Notes under the pieces: model-generated
What the model saw: the letters and a program-made list of their open reading frames with translations, nothing else
Database searches by the model: none
What the model was told of the DNA's origin: nothing
Part shown: in pieces, positions 41,945 through 51,394 of the stretch
Layout: each line of letters opens with the position of its first letter
Position numbering within the stretch: position 1 is the first letter of the stretch
Program-made: the position numbers and the translations under genes
Source of the DNA: G965276765 sp965276765
Lineage (GTDB): Bacteria > Actinomycetota > Acidimicrobiia > Acidimicrobiales > Palsa-688
Direction of reading: 5' to 3'
NCBI GenBank assembly: GCA_965276765.1
Contig: OZ255627.1
Location: forward strand, 4,588,001 to 4,652,000
DNA length: 64,000 nucleotides

Positions 41945-43888
41945 GTGGTCGACTCCTCCATCGCCGCCGCCCTCGGGAGGGTCACGGGCGCCATCGCCGC
42001 CCACGAGGACCGCCCGTCGCAGCGGGCCATGGCCGAAGCCGTCGCCGACGCCGTGAGGACCCACAAGCACCTGGTGGTCCAGGCCGGAACCGGGACGGGC
42101 AAGAGCCTTGGCTACCTGGTGCCGACCATCGCCCTCGGCGCCAGGGCCGTGGTCGCCACCGCCACCAAGGCCCTGCAGGACCAGCTCGCCTTACGGGACC
42201 TGCCGCTCGTCGCCGCCCACCTTGACACCCCGGTCGTCTTCGCCGTGCTCAAGGGGCGCAGCAATTACGTCTGCCGCCAGCGGGTTCGAGAGATCGAAGG
42301 GGCGGGCGACCAGCTCCCGATCGACCAGAGCGGCGGCACCGCTCGGCAGGGGCCCGGCGCGTTGGGCGGGGAGATCGGGCGCCTGGTCGAGTGGGCGGCA
42401 ACGGCAGAGACGGGTGACAGAGCAGAGCTGGCGTGGGAACCGACGCTCGCGGCATGGGCCCAGGTGAGCGTCTCGGCACGGGAGTGCCCGGGTGCCTCCC
42501 GGTGCCCATCGGGGCCGGACTGCTACGCCGAGGCGGCCAGGGCCCGAGCGGCCGAGGCCGACGTGATCGTCGTCAACACGCATCTGTACGCCACCCACCT
42601 GGCGAGCGAGGGCGAGATCCTCCCTCCCCACGACGTGGTGATCTTCGACGAGGCCCACGAGCTGGAAGACATCGCATCGGCGAGCATGGGATTCGAGATC
42701 GGCGCCGGTCGCTTCGGGGCCCTGGCCCGCACCGCCCGGCCCCTCCTCGGCGACACCCACCCGGCCGACGACGTCGACGACGCCGGTCTCGTAATCGATA
42801 CGACCCTGCGACCGTTGCGCCACACGCGCATCTCCCGACCTCTCGACACCGAACTCGCCGACCGCATCGTCCTGATGCGCAGCAGGGTCGCGGCCCTCTC
42901 CGCCGCCCTGCGTCAGAGCGCCGGGCCGGCGGAACCGGCTCAAGGGCACGGCGACGACGCCGCCAGGCGGGCCAGGGCCCAGCAGGCCGCTGCCCACCTC
43001 ACCACTGACCTCGACCGCGTCCTCGAGCTCGACGAGGGGTCCGTCGCCTGGGTCGAGGGCCCCGACCATGCCCCGCTCCTTCGGGTCGCTCCCATCGACG
43101 TCGGCGAAACACTCGCCCGTCTGCTGTGGACCGGCGAGGCGGCCCCGACGGGCATCCTGACCAGCGCGACGGTGCCGCCACGGATGGCGACGCGTATCGG
43201 CCTGCCCGCCGACCGGGTCCACGAGATCGACGTGGGGAGCCCCTTCGACTACCAGCGCCAAGCCCTCCTCTACTGTGCCATGCACCTACCCGACCCTCGG
43301 CGGCCGGGCTACGAGGAGGCCGTCGCCGACGAGATCGTCGCCCTGATCAGGGCAGCCGAGGGCCGCACCATGGCCCTGTTCACCTCATGGCGGGCCATGC
43401 AGGCGGCCGCCACAGCGGTCGCCGGCCGGGTGGACTGGCCCGTCCTCACCCAGTCCGATCTGCCGAAACCGGCACTCATCGAGCGGTTCAGTCGCGACGA
43501 GCACTCGTCGCTTTTCGCGACGATGGGCTTCTGGCAGGGTGTTGACGTCCCCGGGTCGGCGCTCTCGGTGGTGACCATCGACCGCCTGCCGTTCCCTAGG
43601 CCCGACGACCCGCTGCTCCAGGCCAGGAGAGAACGCCTGGGTCCGCGACGCCTTCTCGATGATCGACGTGCCGAGGGCCGCCACCCTCCTGGCGCAGGGG
43701 GCCGGCCGTCTCATCCGCGGCGCCGACGACCGTGGCGTCGTCGCCGTGCTCGACTCGCGCCTCGGCACGGCCAGGTACCGCTGGGAGCTCATCCGGGCGC
43801 TCCCGCCGATGCGCCGGACCAAGCACAGAGCGGATGTCGTCGACTTCCTCGCACCGCTGCGCGTCGCCGATCGCGCCCAACCCGGTGA
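41945..43888 (+). CDS. DinG-type ATP-dependent DNA helicase, frameshifted near its 3' end
   Basis: The start is GTG 41945. The 647-aa frame has Walker A QAGTGTGKSLGYL, four Fe-S Cys (YVCRQR, ECPGASRCPSGPDC), the DEAH box IFDEAHELED and TMGFWQGVDVPGSALSVVTIDRLPF (motif V region). After about nt 43,630-43,650 the frame becomes Arg-rich nonsense, while the expected C-terminus with motif VI continues in the next frame. DinG-like XPD-family helicases resolve R-loops and repair intermediates. Whether the break is an assembly error, a pseudogene or recoding is open. Confidence 0.8.
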   Translation: MVDSSIAAALGRVTGAIAAHEDRPSQRAMAEAVADAVRTHKHLVVQAGTGTGKSLGYLVPTIALGARAVVATATKALQDQLALRDLPLVAAHLDTPVVFAVLKGRSNYVCRQRVREIEGAGDQLPIDQSGGTARQGPGALGGEIGRLVEWAATAETGDRAELAWEPTLAAWAQVSVSARECPGASRCPSGPDCYAEAARARAAEADVIVVNTHLYATHLASEGEILPPHDVVIFDEAHELEDIASASMGFEIGAGRFGALARTARPLLGDTHPADDVDDAGLVIDTTLRPLRHTRISRPLDTELADRIVLMRSRVAALSAALRQSAGPAEPAQGHGDDAARRARAQQAAAHLTTDLDRVLELDEGSVAWVEGPDHAPLLRVAPIDVGETLARLLWTGEAAPTGILTSATVPPRMATRIGLPADRVHEIDVGSPFDYQRQALLYCAMHLPDPRRPGYEEAVADEIVALIRAAEGRTMALFTSWRAMQAAATAVAGRVDWPVLTQSDLPKPALIERFSRDEHSSLFATMGFWQGVDVPGSALSVVTIDRLPFPRPDDPLLQARRERLGPRRLLDDRRAEGRHPPGAGGRPSHPRRRRPWRRRRARLAPRHGQVPLGAHPGAPADAPDQAQSGCRRLPRTAARRRSRPTR

Positions 43889-43901
43889 ACCCCTACGATG
43901 A
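43647..43901 (+). pseudogene. Missing C-terminus of the DinG-type helicase in the next frame
   Basis: This frame reads DAFSMIDVPRAATLLAQGAG, then RLIRG with helicase motif VI, and GVVAVLDSRLGTARYRWELI, ending at TGA 43901. These are canonical DinG C-terminal sequences that should join the upstream frame. They have no start or ribosome-binding site of their own, so they are part of the same gene separated by a 1-nt indel. Confidence 0.75.
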
Positions 43902-43967
43902 AGCGGTCACCACGACCAGCGTTGCCTGCGGGCGGGTCGGGAGGGAGAAACAGGTGAGGGGCCGCTC

Positions 43968-45173
43968 GTGACCGTGAAGATCGGGGTACCAGCCGAGGGG
44001 GCGCACGGGGAGGCCCGCGTGGCGCTCACCCCTGACATCATCGGCAAGCTCCGCGATCTCGGCACCGAGATCGTCGTCGAGTCGGGAGCCGGTGCCGCCG
44101 CCCGCTTCGGTGACGACGACTACACCAAGGCCGGCGCGACCGTGGGGCCACGCGACGTCGTGCTCGGCGCCGATGTGGTCGTCGCCGTGGGCCGCCCTCC
44201 CTTGGACGGTCTGCGCTCCGGGCAGGCGATCGTGGGCATGCTGGCGCCGCTCCTCGATCCCACCCTGATGGCGAGCCTCGCCGAGCGAGGCATCACCACG
44301 GTGAGCCTGGACGGTTTGCCCCGCACGCTGTCGCGGGCCCAGGGGATGGACGCCCTCAGCTCCCAGGCCAACGTGGCCGGCTACAAGGCCGTACTCGTCG
44401 CCACCGAGCACTTCCGGCGCTACCTGCCGCTGCTGATCACGGCGGCCGGTACCTCCAAGCCCGCGGAGGTCCTCGTGCTCGGCGCCGGCGTCGCCGGCCT
44501 CCAGGCCATCGGCACTGCCCGCCGGCTCGGCGCCATCGTCCGCGGTTACGACGTGCGCCCCGCGGCAAAAGGCGAGGTCAAGTCGCTCGGCGCCCAGTTC
44601 ATCGAGCTCACGTCGGTAGCTTCGGCCGCCGGCGATGGCGGCTACGCCCGAGCCCTCACCCCCGAGGAGCAAGCCGCCCAGCAAGACGAGCTGGCCGGCC
44701 ACATCGCCCGCCACGACATCGTGATCACGACCGCCCAGGTACCGGGTCGCCGGCCCCCACTGCTCGTGCGGGCCGAGGCCGTGGCGGCCATGCGGCCGGG
44801 GTCGGTGATCGTCGACATGGGAGCCTCGGACCTCGGTGGCAACGTGGCCGGCTCCGAGCCCGGCCAGGTCATTGTGGACGACAACGGCGTGACGATCGTG
44901 GCGGCCAACAACCTGCCATCCCGGTTGGCGACGAGCGCATCGAGCGCCTACGCAAGGAACATGACGGCGCTGCTCACGCATCTGATCATCGAAGGCGAGC
45001 TGCGCATCGACCTCGACGACGAGATCCAGGCCGGCGTCGTCATCACCCACGGAGGGAAGGTGGTCCAAGCGGCCACCGCCGCCCTGCTGGACTCCGAATC
45101 GCAAGAAAGGGACCAACCCGTGCCCGTACCCGAGGCCAGTGAAACGAACGAAGAGACGGATAGCGACCGATGA
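43968..45173 (+). CDS. pntAA: NAD(P) transhydrogenase subunit alpha part 1
   Basis: The 401-aa protein starts at GTG 43968 and has the alanine-dehydrogenase/PntA fold: GVPAEGAHGEARVALTP, the NAD-binding VLVLGAGVAGLQAIGTARRLGA with GxGxxG, and the mobile-loop region. It makes the soluble NAD(H)-binding domain I of proton-translocating transhydrogenase. Its stop overlaps pntAB as ATGA. Together with pntAB and pntB it forms the split three-gene type found in many bacteria. Confidence 0.95.
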   Translation: MTVKIGVPAEGAHGEARVALTPDIIGKLRDLGTEIVVESGAGAAARFGDDDYTKAGATVGPRDVVLGADVVVAVGRPPLDGLRSGQAIVGMLAPLLDPTLMASLAERGITTVSLDGLPRTLSRAQGMDALSSQANVAGYKAVLVATEHFRRYLPLLITAAGTSKPAEVLVLGAGVAGLQAIGTARRLGAIVRGYDVRPAAKGEVKSLGAQFIELTSVASAAGDGGYARALTPEEQAAQQDELAGHIARHDIVITTAQVPGRRPPLLVRAEAVAAMRPGSVIVDMGASDLGGNVAGSEPGQVIVDDNGVTIVAANNLPSRLATSASSAYARNMTALLTHLIIEGELRIDLDDEIQAGVVITHGGKVVQAATAALLDSESQERDQPVPVPEASETNEETDSDR

Positions 45174-45490
45174 GCGGCGGGCTGATCGGTGATCTGACCA
45201 TCTTCGCCCTGGCCCTGTTGGTCGGCTTCGAGGTCATAAGCAAGGTCCCTGCCACGCTGCACACCCCGCTCATGTCGGGTGCCAACTCCATCCACGGCGT
45301 GGTCCTTGTCGGGGTGGTCGTCCTCTCGTCGCAGGTTCACGGGCCGCTCGGTTACGTCCTCACCTTCCTCGCCGCCGCCTTCGCCGCCGCCAACGTCGTC
45401 GGGGGTTACGCCGTCACCGACCGGATGCTGCAGATGTTCAAGAAGCGGCCGGTGCGCCCGAGCGCCAGCTCGGACGAGGGCGACACGTGA
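45170..45490 (+). CDS. pntAB: NAD(P) transhydrogenase subunit alpha part 2
   Basis: The 106-aa protein has three transmembrane helices: LTIFALALLVGFEVI, HTPLMSGANSIHGVVLVGVVVL and YVLTFLAAAFAAANVVGGYAVTDRML. It is the membrane part of the alpha chain that helps form the proton channel. It overlaps both pntAA (ATGA) and pntB (GTGA). Length is typical. Confidence 0.95.
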   Translation: MSGGLIGDLTIFALALLVGFEVISKVPATLHTPLMSGANSIHGVVLVGVVVLSSQVHGPLGYVLTFLAAAFAAANVVGGYAVTDRMLQMFKKRPVRPSASSDEGDT

Positions 45491-46890
45491 CCGGCGTCGA
45501 CGACGGGGTCAGGATCGCCTTCATCCTGGCCGCCGCCGCCTTCGTGCTCGGGCTCCACCTAATGAACTCACCAGCCACGGCCAGACGAGGCAACCAGCTC
45601 TCGGCGGCCGGCATGATCGTCGCCCTCGCAGGGGCCGTCACCCTCGTCGCCGATGGCGGGACCATGACCACCACCCGCTGGCTCGTGCTCGCCGTCGGCG
45701 CCATCGTCGGTGCCGCCGTTGGCCTCTACGCCGCCCGTTCGGTGCTCATGACGGCCATGCCGCAGCTGGTCAGCCTCTTCAACACCGTTGGCGGCGGCGC
45801 TGCAACCCTGATCGCCGTGGCCGACTACGCCCGCAACACCCACCCGTCGGGCCAGGTCGCCACCTTCACCGTCCTCGACGTGATCATCGGCGCCGTCACC
45901 TTCGCCGGCTCCCTGCTCGCTGCGGCCAAGCTGCAGGGCTATCTGAGCGGCTCGATCGCCTTCCCCGGCAGCCGAGTACTCAACGGCCTCCTCGCCCTCG
46001 CAGCCCTCGGCTCCGGCATCGCCGTCATCGCCGGGGTCCACAGCCTGCCGGTGCTCCTGATCACGGTGGTCGCGTCGCTCGCCGTCGGGTTGCTCATGGT
46101 CCTGCCCATCGGCGGCGCCGACATGCCGGTGGTCATCTCGCTGCTCAACGCCTTCACCGGCACAGCGGTCGCCATGGCCGGCTTCGTGCTCGCCAATCCG
46201 ATCCTCATCATCGCCGGGGCGCTCGTGGGTGCGTCGGGTGGGATCCTCACCAAGCTCATGGCCGATGCCATGAACCGCTCCGTGCTCAACATCATGGCCG
46301 GCGGCTTCGGGACGGGAGCGTCGGGCACGCCCGACATGGCCGGCGCATCCGGTGGGACGGTGCGATCGATCGCCGTCGACGACGCCGCTCTGCAGATGGC
46401 CTACGCCAACAAGGTGATCGTCGTGCCCGGCTACGGGTTGGCGGCCGCCCAGGCCGCCTACGAGGTGCGCGACCTGGCCCAGCTCCTCGAGGACAGGGGC
46501 GTCGAGGTCTCCTACGCCATCCACCCCGTCGCCGGCCGGATGCCGGGACACATGAACGTGCTGCTGGCCGAGGCCAACGTCCCCTACGACCAGTTGAAGG
46601 AGATGGACGAGATCAACCCCGAGTTCGAGCGGGCCGACGTCGCCCTTGTCGTCGGCGCTAACGACGTCACCAACCCGGCGGCCCGCCGCCCCGGCAACGC
46701 GGTGTCGGGAATGCCGATCCTCGACGTCGACCACGCCAAGAGCATCATCGTGGTGAAACGCTCGATGGCATCCGGGTACGCCGGGATCGACAACGACCTC
46801 TACACCGACCCCAAGACGAGCATGTACTTCAGCGACGCCAAGAAAGGCCTGGCGGCCCTCGTGGCGGCGACCAAGTCTCTCGTCGGCTGA
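45487..46890 (+). CDS. pntB: NAD(P) transhydrogenase subunit beta
   Basis: The 467-aa protein starts at GTG 45487. It has about nine membrane helices, then the NADP-binding domain III with VIVVPGYGLAAAQAAYEVRDL, GRMPGHMNVLLAEANVPYD and GANDVTNPAAR. It couples hydride transfer from NADH to NADP+ with proton entry, supplying NADPH. The TGA overlaps the next gene's ATG by 1 nt. Confidence 0.96.
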   Translation: MTGVDDGVRIAFILAAAAFVLGLHLMNSPATARRGNQLSAAGMIVALAGAVTLVADGGTMTTTRWLVLAVGAIVGAAVGLYAARSVLMTAMPQLVSLFNTVGGGAATLIAVADYARNTHPSGQVATFTVLDVIIGAVTFAGSLLAAAKLQGYLSGSIAFPGSRVLNGLLALAALGSGIAVIAGVHSLPVLLITVVASLAVGLLMVLPIGGADMPVVISLLNAFTGTAVAMAGFVLANPILIIAGALVGASGGILTKLMADAMNRSVLNIMAGGFGTGASGTPDMAGASGGTVRSIAVDDAALQMAYANKVIVVPGYGLAAAQAAYEVRDLAQLLEDRGVEVSYAIHPVAGRMPGHMNVLLAEANVPYDQLKEMDEINPEFERADVALVVGANDVTNPAARRPGNAVSGMPILDVDHAKSIIVVKRSMASGYAGIDNDLYTDPKTSMYFSDAKKGLAALVAATKSLVG

Positions 46891-47549
46891 TGTCGGGGGT
46901 GGGCGCAGCCCGCGTCGATCCCAGCGACGATCCGACGGTGCCGGTTGCCTCGGCGACTGTGCCCGACGGCGGACCCCTCCTCGTGGTGGTCTACGGGCCG
47001 CCGGGATCGGGCAAGTCGACACTCGCCAACGCCCTCGCCAGCCGTCTCGGACTGGCCCACTTCGACAAGGACGAGTTCAAGGACCTGCTCTTCGAACGGC
47101 TCGGCACGGCCGACCGCCACTGGTCGGCTCGCGTCGGTTCGGCCAGCTGGGAGCTGCTCGTGCTTTGCACCGACCGCCTGCTGCACTCCGGCGTCTCGCT
47201 CGTCATCGAATCCAACGTCCGTCCCAACGCTCCCATCGTCGGCCAGCTCCGCCACCTTGCGGCAGTCGTACCGGCGACGGTGATCGGCATCTACCTGAGC
47301 GCCGCCGACGATGTCCTCTGGGAACGGTTCGACCGCCGTCGGCACCAGGGCATCCATCACCCCGGTCACGCCCGCTACGAACGGCGCGGTGAGTTCGTGG
47401 CCTCCCTCAGCGAGGCGGCCCACGGCCCCATCGATTTCGGCGGCCCGAGCATGCAGCTCGACACCTCGGTCTCGTGGCCGGGCCTCGACGATGTCACCGC
47501 CTGGATCGCCTCTTCGGTGGCCGCCGCGCCGTCCTCGTCCCCCCAGTAA
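46890..47549 (+). CDS. P-loop kinase-like ATPase
   Basis: The 219-aa protein has Walker A YGPPGSGKSTLANAL at about 32-46 and DKDEFKDLLFERLG, followed by a long helical region and SNVRPN, as in AAA/zeta-toxin-like or small-molecule kinases. Its ATG overlaps the pntB stop by 1 nt (TGATG), so it is cotranscribed with the transhydrogenase. No antitoxin-like partner is adjacent. Substrate unknown. Confidence 0.75.
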   Translation: MSGVGAARVDPSDDPTVPVASATVPDGGPLLVVVYGPPGSGKSTLANALASRLGLAHFDKDEFKDLLFERLGTADRHWSARVGSASWELLVLCTDRLLHSGVSLVIESNVRPNAPIVGQLRHLAAVVPATVIGIYLSAADDVLWERFDRRRHQGIHHPGHARYERRGEFVASLSEAAHGPIDFGGPSMQLDTSVSWPGLDDVTAWIASSVAAAPSSSPQ

Positions 47550-47561
47550 GCGCTGGGGAAT

Positions 47562-48434
47562 TCAGTAGCCCAGACGCTCGAGTGAGCCGGGGCGGCTCTG
47601 CCAGTTGGACTCGACCTTGACGAACAGCTCCAAGTAAGCGCCGGGGGGAAGCTGGGGCCTGACCCTGGTGCCGACCTCCTTGAGCACGGATCCTCCCTTG
47701 CCGATGACGATCGGCTTCTGGGAGTCCCGCTCGACGACGATCTCGCAGCGCACGAGCGGCCACTCCCACTCCGTGACCCGGCAGGCGATGGAGTGCGGAA
47801 CCTCCTCCCGTACCACGGCGAGGAGCTGCTCGCGAACGAGCTCGGCGACCCATGTGGCGTCGGTCATGTCGCTGACGATCTCTTCGGGGTAGAGCATCGG
47901 ACCTTCGGGCAGGCGCCCGACGATGGCTTCAACGAGGGGACCGACGCCGTCGCCGGTCTTGGCCGAGACCGGGAAGTACTCGTCGAGGCCGAGCTCCGCC
48001 GCCGCCTGCAACTGCTTGACGACCTGCTCAGGCCGAGCGGCGTCGACCTTGTTGACGACGCAGATGGCCGAGGGAGGCACCATCGCCGCCACGAACCGGT
48101 CGCCCTTTCCCACCGGCATAGTGGCGTCCACGACGAGCACGGTCACGTCGACCGAGCCCAGTGCATCACCGGCCGTGTCGTTGAGCCGCTCCCCGAGCAG
48201 GGTGCGCGGCTTGTGGATCCCCGGCGTGTCGACGAACACCACCTGGGCGTCGGGCCGGGTGAGCACGCCGCGCACCTGGGTACGCGTCGTCTGCACGACC
48301 GGCGATGTGATCGACACCTTCGTCCCGACCATGGCGTTCAGGAGCGTGGACTTGCCGACGTTGGGGCGCCCGACAAGGGTCGCGAACCCGGACCTGACGG
48401 CGCGAGCAGGCATGGGCCCGGCCGTGTCACTCAT
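47562..48434 (-). CDS. era: GTPase Era
   Basis: The 290-aa protein has G1 GRPNVGKSTLLN, G3 DTPGIHKPR, G4 NKVD, and a C-terminal KH domain with VIGKGGSVLKEVGTRVR. Era binds 16S rRNA 3' ends during 30S maturation. ATG 48434 overlaps the CorC-like stop as ATGA. Order ybeY-CorC-era is the usual bacterial arrangement. Confidence 0.96.
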   Translation of the reverse strand: MSDTAGPMPARAVRSGFATLVGRPNVGKSTLLNAMVGTKVSITSPVVQTTRTQVRGVLTRPDAQVVFVDTPGIHKPRTLLGERLNDTAGDALGSVDVTVLVVDATMPVGKGDRFVAAMVPPSAICVVNKVDAARPEQVVKQLQAAAELGLDEYFPVSAKTGDGVGPLVEAIVGRLPEGPMLYPEEIVSDMTDATWVAELVREQLLAVVREEVPHSIACRVTEWEWPLVRCEIVVERDSQKPIVIGKGGSVLKEVGTRVRPQLPPGAYLELFVKVESNWQSRPGSLERLGY

Positions 48435-49747
48435 CTCGTATCGACCGGCGGCGGGTCGGCGCCCACGAGCGGTGAGATCCGTACCCGACCGATGCGGCGC
48501 CCGAGCACCCGCTGCACCACCAGCCGGTGGGCGCCGACATCGACCTCTTCGCCCTCGGTCGGCACGTGGCCGAGCTCGCTGTAGACGAGGCCACCCACCG
48601 TGTCCCAGTCACCGTCGGGCAGCGCCCCTTCGTGGAGCAGGTCGTTGACCTCGTCGACGGGCATCCGGGCATTGACGACGACCGTGCCGTCGGCGAGCCG
48701 CTCGGCGTCGGCCTCCTCGTCGTCGTACTCGTCACTTATCTCTCCCACGAGCTCCTCGATGACGTCCTCGAGGGTTACCAGGCCGGCCGTACCCCCGAAC
48801 TCGTCGACCACGAGGGCCATGTGATGCTTGGACGCCTGCATCTCGCGCATGAGCTCCGACACTCGCTTGGACTCCGGCGTGAACTGGGCCTCGCGCATGA
48901 CCGTGGACACGGCATCCTCGGCCCGGTCCTCGCGCTCCGCTCTCAACAGGTCCTTGACGAACACGATGCCCACGATGTCGTCGATGCCCTGGGCGAAGGC
49001 GGGGATGCGGCTGAAGCCGGCCGCGATGGCGATGTCCACCACGTCGCCGATGCACGCTCTGGACTCGACGGCGACCATGTCGGGACGCGGCACCATCACG
49101 TCGCGCACGACGGTGTCGCCAAAGTCGATGATCGAGTGGATGAGGGTGCGCTCCCCACTCTCGATGACGTCCTCATCGGCGGCCGTATTGGCGACGGCCC
49201 TGATCATCTCGTCGGACGTGTACGGGCCTGCGCGCATCCCCTTGCCCGGCAGCATGGCGTTGGCCACCACGATGAGACCCCTCGTGATCCAGCGCAGGGG
49301 GGCGACCGCGTAGAGGCTCCGGATGACGGGGGCGACGAAGAGTGCGGCTCGTTCGCTGTGTTGCACCGCCCAGGTCTTCGGGGCCAGCTCGGCCACGACG
49401 AAGATGACGACGACCTCGAAGGCCGTGGCGATGACCACGCCGAGCGCTCCGAAGGCGTGCTCGGCGACCACGCCGACCAGGGTGGCGGCGACCAGCGTGC
49501 AAAGCTCGAGGGCGAAGAGCACCACCGGCAGGACCCGTTCGGTCCGCTCGACGAGGCGCAGCAGCGTCCGCGACCCTCTGACGCCCTCCTCGGCCAGGCT
49601 CTGGGCCTTGATCTGCGACATCCTCGTGATCGCCGTCTCCGACATTGCGAGAAAGCCGGTGACGAAGATCAGGACCACGACGACCACCACGAGCACGATG
49701 TCGCTCCCGCCGAGGTGGTGGCTTGATGGGCCGGCGGCGGCGATCAC
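48431..49747 (-). CDS. CorC/hemolysin-family CBS-domain membrane protein
   Basis: The 438-aa protein starts at GTG 49747. Several N-terminal helices form the DUF21/CNNM-like domain (FLAMSETAITRMSQIKAQSLAEEG). Two CBS domains follow (VMVPRPDMVAVES, and VVDEFGGTAGLVTLEDVIEELVGEI), then a C-terminal CorC_HlyC domain. Such proteins are linked to Mg2+/Co2+ homeostasis. GTGA overlap with ybeY and ATGA overlap with era show tight coupling. Confidence 0.93.
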   Translation of the reverse strand: MIAAAGPSSHHLGGSDIVLVVVVVVLIFVTGFLAMSETAITRMSQIKAQSLAEEGVRGSRTLLRLVERTERVLPVVLFALELCTLVAATLVGVVAEHAFGALGVVIATAFEVVVIFVVAELAPKTWAVQHSERAALFVAPVIRSLYAVAPLRWITRGLIVVANAMLPGKGMRAGPYTSDEMIRAVANTAADEDVIESGERTLIHSIIDFGDTVVRDVMVPRPDMVAVESRACIGDVVDIAIAAGFSRIPAFAQGIDDIVGIVFVKDLLRAEREDRAEDAVSTVMREAQFTPESKRVSELMREMQASKHHMALVVDEFGGTAGLVTLEDVIEELVGEISDEYDDEEADAERLADGTVVVNARMPVDEVNDLLHEGALPDGDWDTVGGLVYSELGHVPTEGEEVDVGAHRLVVQRVLGRRIGRVRISPLVGADPPPVDTR

Positions 49748-50343
49748 GGGACACCACCGGAACCGTCGGCTTCGGGACCGTCTCGCGGCGGAGGGTCGTC
49801 GCCGTCCGCCTTACGGTGCAGGGTCGCCAGCTTGGAGTCCGGGTCGACACCGTGGTGGCGCGCCAACAGGACCCCCTCTCGTCGCTCCATCTCCTCGGCC
49901 TCACTGGTGTCCATGTGGTCCATGCCGAGGAGGTGCAGCACGCCGTGGACGATGAGCAGGGCCAGCTCGTCGTCGTAGGTACCGGCGTGCTCGGGGGCGT
50001 TGCGGCCGGCGACGGCTGGGCAGACGACGACGTCGCCGAGCAGTGTCGGCGCCTCCTCGACATCGCCGGTAAACCCCGGGCCGGTGCCACCCGAATCGGG
50101 CGACCTCCCGCTCTCGGCCGGCTCCTCGTCGATCGGGAAGGCCAGTACGTCGGTCGGACCGTCCTTGCCGAGGAAGCGCTGGTTGAGATCGGCGATCGAC
50201 GCCTCGTCGACGAAGAGGATGGAGAGCTCCGTATCGCCCCTCACCCCCTCGTCGGCAAGCACGGCCTCGGCCAGCTTGACCCAACGGAGCGTGTCGACGG
50301 GCAGATCGCTCTGCTCGTCGGCTGCGAAGACCTCGACGGTCAT
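49744..50343 (-). CDS. ybeY: Endoribonuclease YbeY
   Basis: The ATG at 50343 (MTVEVFAADEQSDLPVD) gives 199 aa. Signatures are VLAFPIDEE, LGDVVVCP and the metal-binding HGVLHLLGMDH. An internal Gly/Ser-rich insert (ESGRSPDSGGTGPG) and an acidic C-terminal tail make it longer than the usual 150-165 aa. YbeY acts in 16S rRNA maturation and ribosome quality control. It is 19 bp downstream of phoH. Confidence 0.95.
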   Translation of the reverse strand: MTVEVFAADEQSDLPVDTLRWVKLAEAVLADEGVRGDTELSILFVDEASIADLNQRFLGKDGPTDVLAFPIDEEPAESGRSPDSGGTGPGFTGDVEEAPTLLGDVVVCPAVAGRNAPEHAGTYDDELALLIVHGVLHLLGMDHMDTSEAEEMERREGVLLARHHGVDPDSKLATLHRKADGDDPPPRDGPEADGSGGVP

Positions 50344-50362
50344 GTGAATCCTTGCTCCCGGC

Positions 50363-51304
50363 TCATGCCCTGGAGGCGTCGGCAGCCTCGTAGGCGGTGA
50401 CGATGTCCTGGACGATGCGGTGGCGGACCACGTCCCTGCGGCCCAGGTGGATCCATGCCAGTCCTTCAACGCCGAGGAGGATGGGCTCGAGGTTGAGGAG
50501 GCCCGACCGGCCGCCGGGGAGATCAATCTGGGTGTCGTCGCCGGTCACGACGATCTTCGACCCGAACCCGATGCGAGTGAGGAACATCTTCATCTGCTCG
50601 GGCGTGGTGTTCTGGGCCTCGTCGAGGATAATGAAACTGTTGTTGAGGGTGCGGCCCCGCATGTAGGCGAGAGGGGCGACCTCCACGGTCCCGGCGTCGA
50701 GAAGCCGCCTCGCTCCCTCCGTGCCGAGCATGTCGTAGAGGGCGTCGTAGAGCGGCCTGAGGTACGGGTCGATCTTCGCCATGAGGTCGCCGGGTAAGAA
50801 CCCGAGTCGCTCGCCTGCCTCGACCGCCGGGCGGGTCAAGATGATGCGCTCCACCGACTTGGCCTGCAGGGCCTGGACGGCGAGAGCGACGGCGAGGTAG
50901 CTCTTGCCCGTCCCTGCCGGCCCCACACCAAAGGTCACGACATGGTCCCTGATCGCCTCGGCGTAGCGCTTCTGACCGCTCGTCTTGGGGCGTACGGATC
51001 GGCCCCTGGCCGAGCGGAGCACCTCGGCGGTCAGCACCTCCGACGGGCTCTCGTCGGCACGCACCATGTCGATCGTCCTCGCCACCATGGATGGGTCCAC
51101 CCGCTCGCCCTGCTCCAGGATGAGGCGCAGCTCGTCGATCAGGCGGGCGGCGACGGATGCATCGGTGCCGTCGATCACGAACTCGTTGCCGCGATTCACA
51201 ATCCTCGTACCGTCGAACGCCGCCTCCACCAGCCGGAGGTTCTCGTTGAGCGGCCCAACAAGGCCTGGCATCAAGTGGTTGGGGACGGTGACGGTCGTGG
51301 GCAC
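50363..51304 (-). CDS. phoH: PhoH-like ATPase
   Basis: The 313-aa protein has an N-terminal KH-like region, then Walker A GVGPAGTGKSYLAVALAV, Walker B SFIILDEAQNTTPEQ and VVTGDDTQIDLPGG. This is the PhoH/YbeZ group encoded beside ybeY in most bacteria, linked to RNA processing. It precedes ybeY in the same operon. Confidence 0.95.
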   Translation of the reverse strand: MPTTVTVPNHLMPGLVGPLNENLRLVEAAFDGTRIVNRGNEFVIDGTDASVAARLIDELRLILEQGERVDPSMVARTIDMVRADESPSEVLTAEVLRSARGRSVRPKTSGQKRYAEAIRDHVVTFGVGPAGTGKSYLAVALAVQALQAKSVERIILTRPAVEAGERLGFLPGDLMAKIDPYLRPLYDALYDMLGTEGARRLLDAGTVEVAPLAYMRGRTLNNSFIILDEAQNTTPEQMKMFLTRIGFGSKIVVTGDDTQIDLPGGRSGLLNLEPILLGVEGLAWIHLGRRDVVRHRIVQDIVTAYEAADASRA

Positions 51305-51394
51305 AGGGAATCCTGGGCGTAAGGGTACCGCTGCGTGGCCCCGGATGGGGTTCTCCGACGCGTCACGACACCAGCCGGACTGGGGGGCAGCCAG

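Noticed and set aside
42191..43285. 364-aa minus-strand frame opposite the DinG-type helicase
   Set aside because: No family signature and antisense to Walker A and DEAH motifs.
46890..47549. Zeta-toxin of a toxin-antitoxin pair
   Set aside because: Walker A and length fit a P-loop kinase, but there is no antitoxin-like neighbour and it is coupled to pntB.
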